NCBI GenBank assembly: GCA_946480705.1
Contig: CAMLLF010000086.1
Span: 1-9,848, forward strand
Source: an uncultured Lysobacteraceae bacterium
GTDB lineage: Bacteria; Pseudomonadota; Gammaproteobacteria; Xanthomonadales; Rhodanobacteraceae
Reading direction: 5' to 3'
DNA: 9,848 bases
Shown here: in pieces, positions 1-6,007 of the stretch
Position numbering within the stretch: position 1 is the first letter of the stretch
Layout of the letters: every line of letters starts with the position of its first letter
Translations under genes and position numbers: made by a program
Notes under the pieces: model-generated
What the model was told of the DNA's origin: nothing
The model's database searches: none
The model's input: only the letters and a program-made list of their open reading frames with translations

Positions 1-125
1 TGTTCCACGATTTCACGCTGCATCAGTGAGATCTGGCCCGCCGGACCGCCGAAGCTGAGCCAGCCGATGCGCGCCCAGAAGCGCGTCGCTTCGGCGAGTC
101 CGACGGGTTGCGGCGCGCCGCTCAT
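1..125 (-). CDS. chrA: Chromate transporter ChrA, N-terminal fragment (runs off left edge)
   Basis: The first 41 codons of a leftward gene are present. The segment WLSFGGPAGQISLMQREIVE (residues 22-41) is the conserved start of the CHR (chromate ion transporter) family, inner-membrane proteins that export chromate and are thought to handle sulfate-like oxyanions. The ATG at 125-123 overlaps the stop of the upstream YeeE/YedE gene by four bases (ATGA), so the gene is translationally coupled and is the third cistron of the sulfur-transport operon. The rest of the protein lies outside the window, so I cannot tell a long (two-domain) from a short (single-domain) ChrA. The family assignment rests on the signature motif alone but is strong; actual chromate transport is inference, and the operon context suggests a sulfur oxyanion could be the natural substrate. 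Confidence 0.85.
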   Translation of the reverse strand, partial: MSGAPQPVGLAEATRFWARIGWLSFGGPAGQISLMQREIVE

Positions 126-571
126 CGCGCCGTCGCCATGCGGCGTTCGACGAGACGGTGTGCGGTCATGCCGGCCAGCATCGCCGGTACGAACCAGAGC
201 GCTTCGATCGAGCCGACGCCAAGTCCCGCGAGCGCCGGTCCGGGACAATAGCCCGCGATGCCCCAGCCGATGCCGAAGATCGCCGCGCCGCCGATCAGAC
301 GCGCGTCGATCTGCCGCGCGTCGGACAGGCCGAAGCGATCGGCGAACAGCGGACGGCCGCGGCGCAGCACGCCGCGGAACAGCAGCAGCGTCGTCGCGGC
401 GGCGCCGCCGAGCACGTAGAGCAGCGACGGATCGAACGCGCCCGACACATCGAGAAAACCCAGCACGCGTCGCGCGTCGGTCATGCCCGAGATCGAAAGT
501 CCGAGACCGAACAGAGCGCCCGAGGCCAGCGCGGACAGCGTCACGCCGGACAGACCTGCGCGGCCGCTCAT
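122..571 (-). CDS. YeeE/YedE-family (DUF6691-like) sulfur transporter half-protein
   Basis: This is a small, very hydrophobic membrane protein of 149 residues. The motifs GLGLSISGMTDARRVLGFLD (residues 22-41) and GIGWGIAGYCPGPAL (100-114) are the hallmarks of the C-terminal half of YeeE/YedE (TsuA-type) transporters. In characterised members, conserved cysteines relay thiosulfate or related sulfur species across the inner membrane; Cys109 sits in the equivalent GYCPGP loop. It is half the length of full-size YeeE, as expected for the two-gene version in which each half is encoded separately. Its ATG overlaps the stop of the preceding half-transporter by four bases and its own stop overlaps the chrA start by four, so the three genes form one leftward operon. 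Expression is probably controlled from the divergent operator at 1003-1023. The exact substrate (thiosulfate, sulfide/persulfide, other) cannot be read from sequence. Confidence 0.88.
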   Translation of the reverse strand: MSGRAGLSGVTLSALASGALFGLGLSISGMTDARRVLGFLDVSGAFDPSLLYVLGGAAATTLLLFRGVLRRGRPLFADRFGLSDARQIDARLIGGAAIFGIGWGIAGYCPGPALAGLGVGSIEALWFVPAMLAGMTAHRLVERRMATAR

Positions 572-987
572 GCGACACCCATGAGGTGACGCACGACGAA
601 CGTCGTTGTGATCGCCGTCAGCAGAAACGTGAGCACGGCGGCGAACGAACGCCGTGAGAGCCGGCCCAGACCGCAGACGCCGTGGCCGCTCGTGCAGCCG
701 TTGCCCATGCGCGCGCCGAAGCCGACGAGCAGTCCGGCGACGACGAGGCCGAGTCGCGAAAAGTCGCTGCGCAGATCCGGCGCTGCGGGTGCACGTGCGA
801 GATACGGCGCCGAAGCGGCGACGAGTCCGACAAGAAAGGCCGCGCGCCAGCCGCGATCGCCGCGAGTCCCGGACAGCAGGCCGCCGAGGATGCCGCTGAC
901 GCCGGCGACGCGCCCGTTCAGCCAGAGCAGCAGTGTCGCGGCCAGCCCGATCAGCATGCCGCCGGCCAGCGCGGAGATGGCATCCAC
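568..987 (-). CDS. YeeE/YedE-family sulfur transporter half-protein, first gene of operon
   Basis: This is a 139-residue hydrophobic protein with about four membrane segments. The signature GARMGNGCTSGHGVCGLGRLS (residues 91-111) contains the conserved Gly-Cys-Thr-Ser-Gly-His element of the YeeE/YedE family; Cys98 and Cys105 are candidates for the sulfur relay. It represents the N-terminal half of the transporter and probably works with the downstream half-protein as one complex in the inner membrane. The start is a GTG at 987-985, supported by an AAGGA ribosome binding site (999-995 on the minus strand) 7 bases upstream; an ATG at 983-981 is out of frame. In Serratia and other proteobacteria, similar genes lie next to ArsR-family repressors that respond to sulfur species, which matches the divergent regulator here. 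The family is secure; the substrate is inferred. Confidence 0.88.
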   Translation of the reverse strand: MDAISALAGGMLIGLAATLLLWLNGRVAGVSGILGGLLSGTRGDRGWRAAFLVGLVAASAPYLARAPAAPDLRSDFSRLGLVVAGLLVGFGARMGNGCTSGHGVCGLGRLSRRSFAAVLTFLLTAITTTFVVRHLMGVA

Positions 988-990
988 GGC

Positions 991-1024
991 TTGATCCTTG
1001 AATTAGACTTTTCTAAATTAGAAT
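991..1024 (+). promoter_or_regulatory. Candidate promoter for the ArsR-family regulator
   Basis: TTGATC (991-996) with TAAATT (1014-1019) at 17-base spacing, or TTGAAT (998-1003) with TAGAAT (1019-1024) at 15, could serve as -35 and -10 boxes. Both choices place the -10 in the palindrome, which would make the regulator autorepressed. Neither is a strong match. Confidence 0.35.
1003..1023. promoter_or_regulatory. Divergent operator for the ArsR/BigR-like repressor
   Basis: This is a strikingly AT-rich patch in a GC-rich window. It contains TTAGA (1003-1007), then CTTT, then TCTAA (1012-1016), then A, then TTAGA (1018-1022): three half-sites forming two overlapping inverted repeats. The core TTCTAAATTAGAA (1011-1023) is a perfect 6-1-6 palindrome. 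It lies between the regulator and the transporter operon and overlaps candidate -10 boxes on both strands, as expected for an ArsR-family repressor that shuts down both directions until its cysteines react. The palindrome is directly visible; binding by the adjacent regulator is inference. Confidence 0.75.
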
Positions 1025-1043
1025 CGCCTCATCGGGGAGTCAA
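1017..1043 (-). promoter_or_regulatory. Candidate promoter for the YeeE-YeeE-chrA operon
   Basis: On the minus strand, TTGACT (1043-1038) resembles a -35 box and TCTAAT (1022-1017) a -10 box, with 15 bases between; a TAATTT at 1020-1015 would give 17. Transcription would start near 1010, upstream of the AAGGA ribosome binding site at 999-995. The -10 box lies inside the palindromic operator. Confidence 0.45.
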
Positions 1044-1046
1044 GCC

Positions 1047-1394
1047 ATGGCTGCACGCAAGGCCGGCCGGAAACGCGTCGCGCGCGTCTCCGGCCTCGGC
1101 GCGATGGCCGGCCACGCCGCGGAAGCCGCCGGTCTGCTCAAGGCGCTCGCGCATCCGGCGCGGCTGCTCGTACTGTGCCGGCTCGTCGACGGCGAAGCCT
1201 CGGTCGGCGAACTCCAGCCGATCGCAGGCCTGAGCCCGTCGGCATTGTCGCAGCACCTCGCCGTGCTGCGCGCGCTCGACCTCGTGACCACGCGGCGCGA
1301 GGCGCAGACGATCCACTACGCGATCGCCGACACGCCGGCGCTCGGCGTGTTGCGGGCGCTGCATGCGGCGTATTGCGGCCCAACGCGCCGGTGA
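1047..1394 (+). CDS. ArsR-family repressor of the BigR/SqrR persulfide-sensor type
   Basis: This is a 115-residue winged-helix regulator. The core runs LLKALAHPARLLVLCRLVDG (residues 30-49), then SVGEL (52-56), then the recognition helix LSPSALSQHLAVLRALDLV (62-80), then the wing TRREAQTIHYAIAD (82-95). It lacks the ELCVCDL metal site of ArsR/SmtB. Instead it has Cys44 in the LLVLCRL helix and Cys110 in the C-terminal AAYC helix, the pair that in BigR, SqrR and YgaV forms an intramolecular di- or polysulfide with reactive sulfur species and releases the operator. The ATG at 1047 has GGGGAG (1034-1039) 7 bases upstream. It is divergent from the YeeE/YedE-chrA operon across the palindrome and probably represses both. 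The first 20 residues are a basic extension. The class assignment is strong; the inducer (persulfide/sulfide) is inferred from the cysteine positions and neighbours. Confidence 0.9.
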   Translation: MAARKAGRKRVARVSGLGAMAGHAAEAAGLLKALAHPARLLVLCRLVDGEASVGELQPIAGLSPSALSQHLAVLRALDLVTTRREAQTIHYAIADTPALGVLRALHAAYCGPTRR

Positions 1395-1480
1395 GAGATT
1401 TGGTGCATCCACGTCACTGAATCCATGGGCGCTGCGCGTCTCGTTCGGCGCCGTCATCCCGATTCGTCGAGGCATGGCTC

Positions 1481-2575
1481 ATGACGACACGACGCTCGAA
1501 CGGCAAGTCACGGCACGATCCGGTCCGGCACGACGTGCCGATGCGGCAATGGACGATCCTCGCGCAGGATCCCGGCGTTCCGGCAGCCGACGGGAGCGCG
1601 CTCACGACGACGGTATCGGTGCCGGCCGAGCGCCTGGAACGAGGGCCCAAGGGGCATCGTGTCCATGTGATCGACTACGACGCGTCGGCCGACCGGTTCT
1701 ATCGTTCCCGCACGACCGGCGTGACATCGGATCCCTTTGCCGGCGTCACGGATATACGGCAGCTCGTGCGCGATCCGTATTTCCACCAGCAAAACCTCTA
1801 TGCGATCACCATGGCCACGCTGTGCGAGTTCGAAGGCGCGCTGGGGCGGCCGGTCAACTGGGGTTTCCGCGATCCTAGCCATCAGCTGAAGGTATCGCCG
1901 CACGCATTCGCCGACGCGAACGCCTACTACTCGCGCGACTCGGAGAGCCTGAACTTCGGCTACTTCTCCGACGGCTCCGGCACGCTGGTTTTCACGTGTC
2001 TGTCTCACGACATCGTCGTGCATGAAACGACGCACGCGCTGCTCGACGGGCTGCGCCCGTTCTACTTGAAGCCGTCGTCGACGGACCAGGCGGCTTTCCA
2101 CGAAGGTTTTTCCGATATCGTCGCGCTGCTGTCGGTGTTCCGCAGCGAAGAAGTCGTGCAGAAGGCGCTGGCGCCGATCACGCAGAAGGACCGCCGGATC
2201 CCGCTGGGCCAGCTGACCGAGGAGGATCTCACGGGCACGTCGATCGCGAAGCTTGCCGAGCAGATGGGGGCGGCGCTCGAAGGTGTACCGGCTGCGGCAC
2301 TGAGGGAATCGCTGAAGATCAAGCCTGATCGTCGTCACTACACGAGCGAGCGGTTCGCGGAAGAACATGACCGCGGCGAGCTGCTCGTCGCCGTCGTCGT
2401 ACGAGCGTTCGTGAAAACCTGGCTGCGCCGGCTCGCGCTGCGTCGCGACGACTATGTCGGCGGCATCAATGTCGCCGTCGTCGCGGAGGAGGGCGCGACT
2501 GCCGCGCGGCAGCTGCTGCGGATCTGCATTCGTGCGCTCGACTACCTGCCGCCGGTCGATCTGACGACTATCTGA
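1481..2575 (+). CDS. Gluzincin-type zinc metallopeptidase, catalytic part (gene broken by frameshift)
   Basis: The protein is 364 residues with no signal peptide, so it should be cytoplasmic. The motif VVHETTHALLDGL carries the zinc ligands His181 and His185 and the catalytic base Glu182; HEGFSDIVALL, 22 residues on, supplies the third ligand Glu208 with Asp212. HExxH followed by ExxSD is the layout of thermolysin-like (M4/gluzincin) peptidases, though the rest of the protein is unlike secreted M4 enzymes. The ATG at 1481 has GAGG (1469-1472) 8 bases upstream. The reading frame ends abruptly at ...LPPVDLTTI; relatives I remember continue as PPVD(L/I)TFGDYLRAL, and the matching continuation appears in another frame from about 2566. 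The catalytic domain is therefore complete but the C-terminal domain is out of frame. The substrate is unknown. Its partner is probably the metallo-beta-lactamase protein downstream. Confidence 0.8.
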   Translation: MTTRRSNGKSRHDPVRHDVPMRQWTILAQDPGVPAADGSALTTTVSVPAERLERGPKGHRVHVIDYDASADRFYRSRTTGVTSDPFAGVTDIRQLVRDPYFHQQNLYAITMATLCEFEGALGRPVNWGFRDPSHQLKVSPHAFADANAYYSRDSESLNFGYFSDGSGTLVFTCLSHDIVVHETTHALLDGLRPFYLKPSSTDQAAFHEGFSDIVALLSVFRSEEVVQKALAPITQKDRRIPLGQLTEEDLTGTSIAKLAEQMGAALEGVPAAALRESLKIKPDRRHYTSERFAEEHDRGELLVAVVVRAFVKTWLRRLALRRDDYVGGINVAVVAEEGATAARQLLRICIRALDYLPPVDLTTI

Positions 2576-2577
2576 GC
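2560..2577 (+). other. Frameshift junction in the metallopeptidase gene
   Basis: In the upstream frame this reads CTG ACG ACT ATC TGA; in the downstream frame the same bases read GAC TAT CTG AGC (DYLS), which continues into the C-terminal domain. The family consensus as I remember it (LTFGDYL) would be restored by adding seven bases, such as TTCGGCG, after the ACG at 2564-2566, and a seven-base loss gives exactly the observed frame change. No slippery heptamer is visible, so a mutation or sequencing/assembly deletion is more likely than programmed frameshifting. The family consensus is from memory, not a search. Confidence 0.65.
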
Positions 2578-2580
2578 GCG

Positions 2581-3207
2581 TTGCTGACCGCCGATCTTCA
2601 GCTCTATCCGGACGACGACAAGTACCGCTACCGCGAGACGCTGACCGAGACCTTCGCTTCGTTCGGCATCGAGCCGGCGAACCGGGATCGTGCCGACGGC
2701 GCCTGGGATCCGCCCTGCGGCGATTTCTCGATGGCCGGCACGCATTTCGAACGCATGCAGCGCGATCCGACCGAAGTGTTCCGCTTCATCTGGGAAAACC
2801 GCGACGCGCTTTGCATCGAGCCGAATGCGTTCACGCGCGTCATCTCGGTACGGCCGGTGGTCCGCGTCAGCAACGACCGGGCAATTCTGCGCGAGACCGT
2901 CGTCGAGTACGTGCAGACGCTCAAGGTGTGGGCCAACGAACTTGCCGGGATGGGCATCGAGAAACCGGACGGCATGCGCGGCTCGCGCCTGATCACGCTT
3001 TACGGCGGCGGCAGTCTGATCTTCGATGAATTCGGACGCCTGAAATTCCACATCACCACCGGCGTACGCAGCACTAGGCAGTCCGATCGACTGCGCAGCC
3101 TCTGGCAGCGCGGTCACTTCCAATCAAACGATGCGTCTGCCCGGATCGCCAAAATGCATCGCGACCGGGTGCTGCGACCGGTGCAGACCCTGCAGGAGGG
3201 ATGGTGA
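2581..3207 (+). CDS. C-terminal domain of the split metallopeptidase gene
   Basis: The segment is 208 residues and begins at a TTG with no convincing ribosome binding site; the frame is open further upstream through the junction. It is best read as the out-of-frame continuation of the preceding gene, giving a combined protein of about 575 residues. Landmarks are LLTADLQLYPDDD at the start, VFRFIWENRDAL near residues 61-72, RVISVRPVVRV (about 86-96), RETVVEYVQTLKVWANEL (about 105-122) and LITLYGGGSLIFDEFGRLKF (about 137-156). I associate this series with the C-terminal region of the same cytoplasmic gluzincin family; its function is not known to me. It has no catalytic motif of its own. The stop (3205-3207) lies 2 bases before the favoured start of the metallo-beta-lactamase gene, so translation is probably coupled. 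It could be an independent protein if translated from TTG 2581 or ATG 2731, but this is less likely. Confidence 0.7.
   Translation: MLTADLQLYPDDDKYRYRETLTETFASFGIEPANRDRADGAWDPPCGDFSMAGTHFERMQRDPTEVFRFIWENRDALCIEPNAFTRVISVRPVVRVSNDRAILRETVVEYVQTLKVWANELAGMGIEKPDGMRGSRLITLYGGGSLIFDEFGRLKFHITTGVRSTRQSDRLRSLWQRGHFQSNDASARIAKMHRDRVLRPVQTLQEGW
3194..3199 (+). promoter_or_regulatory. Strong ribosome binding site deciding the MBL-protein start
   Basis: AGGAGG is a perfect Shine-Dalgarno core at the end of the metallopeptidase frame. It is 10 bases before the ATG at 3210, 4 before the GTG at 3204 and only 1 before the ATG at 3201, so 3210 is the best start. Confidence 0.7.
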
Positions 3208-3209
3208 TC

Positions 3210-4631
3210 ATGGCAGCCCGAACGAAGACGGCGGAACCGCGTACGACGAGAAAGCCCGCGGCGAAGAACCTGCCGGCAGCGAAGAAGACGCATGCCGGCG
3301 CGCGCGCCGCGAAGAAGCCGAATGCGAAACCGAATCGCGTCACGCTCCGCAGCTACGATGTCGGGTTCGGCGACTGCTACCTGTTGACGTTCCACTACGC
3401 GGCGATGGAGCGGCACGTGCTCATCGACTTCGGTTCCACGCGCCTGCCCAAGGACAAGGTCGGTACGGGCAACTACATGGAACGCGTCGCGAAGCGCATC
3501 GCCGAGGACTGCGGCGGCAAGCTGCACGCCGTCGTCGCGACGCACCGCCACAAGGACCACATCAGCGGATTCGCGATGAAGAACGGGAAAGGGCCGGGCG
3601 CCATCATCCGCGCGCTGAATCCCGAACTCGTGATCCAGCCCTGGACCGAGGATCCCGAAGCGCGACGGGACGCGACGAAGCCGTCGAAGAACCTCAGCGC
3701 TGCGCGCGTGCGGCGCGCTCTGCATGTCGGCGCGCTCGCGGACATGAACCGCTATGCGGGTTTCGTCGTTGAATCGAGCCGTCGCCTCAAGGGCGCGCAT
3801 CTCAAGGGGCTGCGCGAGCAGCTCGAGTTTCTCGGCGACGACAACGAACTGGCGAACCGCGACGCGATCACGAACCTGATGACCATGTCGCCGAAACGCA
3901 GCTATGTGTACTTCGGCGCAAAGTCCGGACTCGACGCCTTGCTGCCCGGCGTGACGACGCGCGTGCTGGGACCGCCGACGCTCGATCAGACGCGCTCGAT
4001 CGCCGTGCAGCGCAGTTCCGACAAGGACCAGTTCTGGCATCTCAATGCCGAGCGTGCGGGCTTCTGGTCGAAACGTGCGGCCATTGCCGCAGCGCCGGAA
4101 ATCGCCTTCGCACCGTTGTTCCCCGATCATGTCGAGAAGCGTCCGCCCTGGGACGCCGGCTGGTATCGCTATCACGCGCAGCGCGAGCACGCCGAATCCA
4201 TGCTGTCGATCGTGCGCTCGCTCGACGACCAGATGAACAACACGAGTCTCATCCTGCTGTTCGAAGTCGGCAGGAAGCTGCTGCTGTTCCCGGGCGATGC
4301 GCAGTACGAGAACTGGATGTACGCTCTCGCGCAGCCCGGGATGCGCAAGCTGCTCGGCAAGGTCAGCCTGTACAAGGTCGGTCATCACGGCAGCCTCAAT
4401 GCGACACCCAGGGATCTTTGGAGCGGATTCGCGCAGCGCGGCACGAAAAGGGGCGCCGACCGCCTGATGTCGTTCCTGTCGACCTGCGACAACGTGCACG
4501 GCAGTGAAGACCGCCACACCGAAGTGCCGCGGCGTCCGCTCGTGGACGCGCTGAGCGAGGAATCGGAACTGCATGACACGCGGCGCCTTCGCAACGACGA
4601 GTATTCGATCGTGCGGACGATCCCGGTCTAG
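3210..4631 (+). CDS. ComEC-like metallo-beta-lactamase-fold hydrolase with histone-like basic tail
   Basis: The protein is 473 residues. Residues 1-43 form a low-complexity tail very rich in Lys/Arg and Ala, resembling bacterial histone H1-like tails. The metallo-beta-lactamase core follows: LRSYDVGFGDCYLLTF (46-61), LIDFG (71-75), the metal site THRHKDH with His112, His114, Asp116 and His117, then LLLFPGDAQYENW (357-369, Asp363) and YKVGHHGSLNATP (388-400, His392). The DVGxGD start and GHHGS motif place it with the ComEC/Rec2-type MBL group rather than antibiotic lactamases; members that have been studied are often nucleases or phosphodiesterases. A long insertion separates the two halves of the active site (about residues 125-340). 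There is no signal peptide or membrane segment. It is coupled to the metallopeptidase gene by a 2-base gap. Nucleic-acid hydrolysis is an inference from fold and tail; I know no characterised orthologue. Confidence 0.85.
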   Translation: MAARTKTAEPRTTRKPAAKNLPAAKKTHAGARAAKKPNAKPNRVTLRSYDVGFGDCYLLTFHYAAMERHVLIDFGSTRLPKDKVGTGNYMERVAKRIAEDCGGKLHAVVATHRHKDHISGFAMKNGKGPGAIIRALNPELVIQPWTEDPEARRDATKPSKNLSAARVRRALHVGALADMNRYAGFVVESSRRLKGAHLKGLREQLEFLGDDNELANRDAITNLMTMSPKRSYVYFGAKSGLDALLPGVTTRVLGPPTLDQTRSIAVQRSSDKDQFWHLNAERAGFWSKRAAIAAAPEIAFAPLFPDHVEKRPPWDAGWYRYHAQREHAESMLSIVRSLDDQMNNTSLILLFEVGRKLLLFPGDAQYENWMYALAQPGMRKLLGKVSLYKVGHHGSLNATPRDLWSGFAQRGTKRGADRLMSFLSTCDNVHGSEDRHTEVPRRPLVDALSEESELHDTRRLRNDEYSIVRTIPV

Positions 4632-5164
4632 GCTGGGCCGGTTTGCCGGCTGATTCCGGTGGCAGACGTCTCGATTTCTCCGTTCGGTCCGCTAGCACCG
4701 GGACGGGTTTCCGCCCGACCGTCGCGCCCGGCGCGCGGCGAGACCTCCGATCCGGCTTGCGATACGGGCAAGAGCGCGGGTACGACTTGAGCATGTCGAG
4801 TCCCGATGATTTCGAACGGCTGGTCGCTGATTTGCCCGCGGAGCGCATGGAGCGTGCGTCTGGACGTGTTCAAGCCGGGGTAAAGATGGCGGGATAGATC
4901 CGCGCTGTTCCCGCCGCACCGCGGGCAAGGGCGGGCCGACGATCATGTTTGGCGCAGGCGTTACGCGATACACGGTTCGCGCGCTTCTTTCGATATGGAC
5001 CTCGCTTCGATACGAAGGCGAGGCGAAAGGACCGTTCGACCCGGATGGCCTGTTCGCGCGCCTTTCCGGTCGCCAGTCTGTCACGGGGCGGAGCCTTTAC
5101 GCACCGACGTTCACCGATTTCTGAAACAATGTCCGGTTCGTCACTGCCGACAGGATTTCCGACC
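4632..5164. other. Intergenic stretch without a convincing gene
   Basis: About 530 bases lie between the MBL gene and the methyltransferase. Several frames are open, as is usual in GC-rich DNA, but none has good codon use, a ribosome binding site and a recognisable protein. A 34-codon frame starting MSSPDDFERLVADLPAERM (4793-4897) looks mildly protein-like and could be a fragment. A short hairpin, GCCGG-TTTG-CCGGC minus one shared base (4637-4650), follows the MBL stop but has no T-run, so it is a poor terminator. Another hairpin is listed at 5000-5023. Confidence 0.5.
5000..5023 (+). other. Strong hairpin upstream of the methyltransferase gene
   Basis: CCTCGC-TTCG (5000-5009) pairs with CGAA-G-GCGAGG (5013-5023) across an ATA loop, giving a 10-base-pair stem with one bulged G. 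No T-run follows, so it is not a classic terminator. It may belong to a leader RNA of the methyltransferase gene or be incidental. Confidence 0.35.
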
Positions 5165-6007
5165 GTGCCGCATTATTCCGGTCCGCTGCTGACCCTTGCC
5201 GCCAACGACACGCTGCTCGCCGCCCGCGACTGCGGCGCGGCCGCGTGGACCGGTTCGCTCGACCTGAATCGTTCGCAGAGCGAGGCGCTGCTCGGTGCCG
5301 ATACTTGGCAATGGCGCGGCGAGCGCTATCCGTATGCGCAGAAGCTCAAGGAACGCACGATCTATTTCTGGGACGGCGACGCGTTCCGTGCGATTTCGCG
5401 GTTTTCGGGTTCGCTGACCAAGCTCGTGCCGACCGACTGGGGCGCACCGACGTTCGAGATCGACGGTATCAAGATGCTGCCGACGGCGACCGTGTCGCCG
5501 TTCGAGGACGCGCGGCGCAAGGTGGCGCTGATCGAACCGCGCGGCAAGGTTGTCCTCGACACCTGCGGCGGACTCGGCTACTTCGCTGCTTGCTGTCTCG
5601 AATCGGGCGCGGCGCGGATTCATTCGTTCGAGAAGAATGCCGACGTGCTGTGGCTGCGCACGCTGAACCCCTGGTCGCCGGATCCGGAGGCGCCCGGCAT
5701 CGACGGACGCTTGCAGCTGACGCATGCCGACGTGTCGCAGGCGATCGCGCTGCTCGGCGATGCCTCGGTCGGCGCGCTGCTGCACGATCCGCCGCGTTTC
5801 GGCATCGCGGGCGAGCTGTATGCGCAGGCGTTCTACGATCAGCTTGCACGCGTGCTGCGCCGCGGCGGGCGGCTGTTCCACTATACCGGCACGCCGAACA
5901 AGCTCACGAGCGGCCGCGATGTGCCGCGCGAAGTCGCGAAGCGGCTGGAAAAGGCGGGCTTCGCCGCGCAGCTCGCGCTCGACGGCGTGCTCGCGACGCG
6001 GCGCTGA
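5165..6007 (+). CDS. SAM-dependent methyltransferase of the COG2521 ('archaeal') type
   Basis: The protein is 280 residues from GTG 5165, chosen because AGGA (5152-5155) lies 9 bases upstream; an in-frame ATG at 5129 would add 12 residues but lacks a ribosome binding site. The landmarks, numbered from GTG 5165, are: TFEIDGIKMLPTA and SPFEDARRKVALIEPRGK in the middle, motif I VLDTCGGLGYFAACCLESGA (about 129-148), the acidic residue of FEKNADVL, a NPWSPDPE segment, the motif IV-like LLHDPPRFGIAGELY and LRRGGRLFHYTGTPNK near the end. This series matches my memory of COG2521, a class I Rossmann methyltransferase family annotated as predicted archaeal, whose substrate I do not know. The N-terminal 100 residues look like a family-specific recognition domain. 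It stands alone, without an obvious operon partner. The methyltransferase call is firm; the family call is from motif memory. Confidence 0.85.
   Translation: MPHYSGPLLTLAANDTLLAARDCGAAAWTGSLDLNRSQSEALLGADTWQWRGERYPYAQKLKERTIYFWDGDAFRAISRFSGSLTKLVPTDWGAPTFEIDGIKMLPTATVSPFEDARRKVALIEPRGKVVLDTCGGLGYFAACCLESGAARIHSFEKNADVLWLRTLNPWSPDPEAPGIDGRLQLTHADVSQAIALLGDASVGALLHDPPRFGIAGELYAQAFYDQLARVLRRGGRLFHYTGTPNKLTSGRDVPREVAKRLEKAGFAAQLALDGVLATRR

Noticed and set aside
2560..2580. Programmed ribosomal frameshift in the metallopeptidase gene
   Set aside because: There is no slippery heptamer and no RF2-like CTTTGA context; the shift needed is -1 (or +2), and a 7-base deletion explains it better.
3114..4574. 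486-codon leftward open frame antisense to the MBL gene
   Set aside because: Its composition is the usual Arg/Ala/Val-rich shadow of a GC-rich gene; the sense strand has clear catalytic motifs.
4637..4650. Rho-independent terminator after the MBL gene
   Set aside because: The stem is short and no T-run follows.
4643..4897. 84-codon rightward frame after the MBL gene
   Set aside because: There is no ribosome binding site and the sequence is arginine-rich and featureless; only the last 34 codons look faintly protein-like.
4949..5164. Extended N-terminus of the methyltransferase from position 4949
   Set aside because: The extra residues are basic and unstructured-looking, and internal starts at 5129 or 5165 (the latter with a ribosome binding site) fit better.
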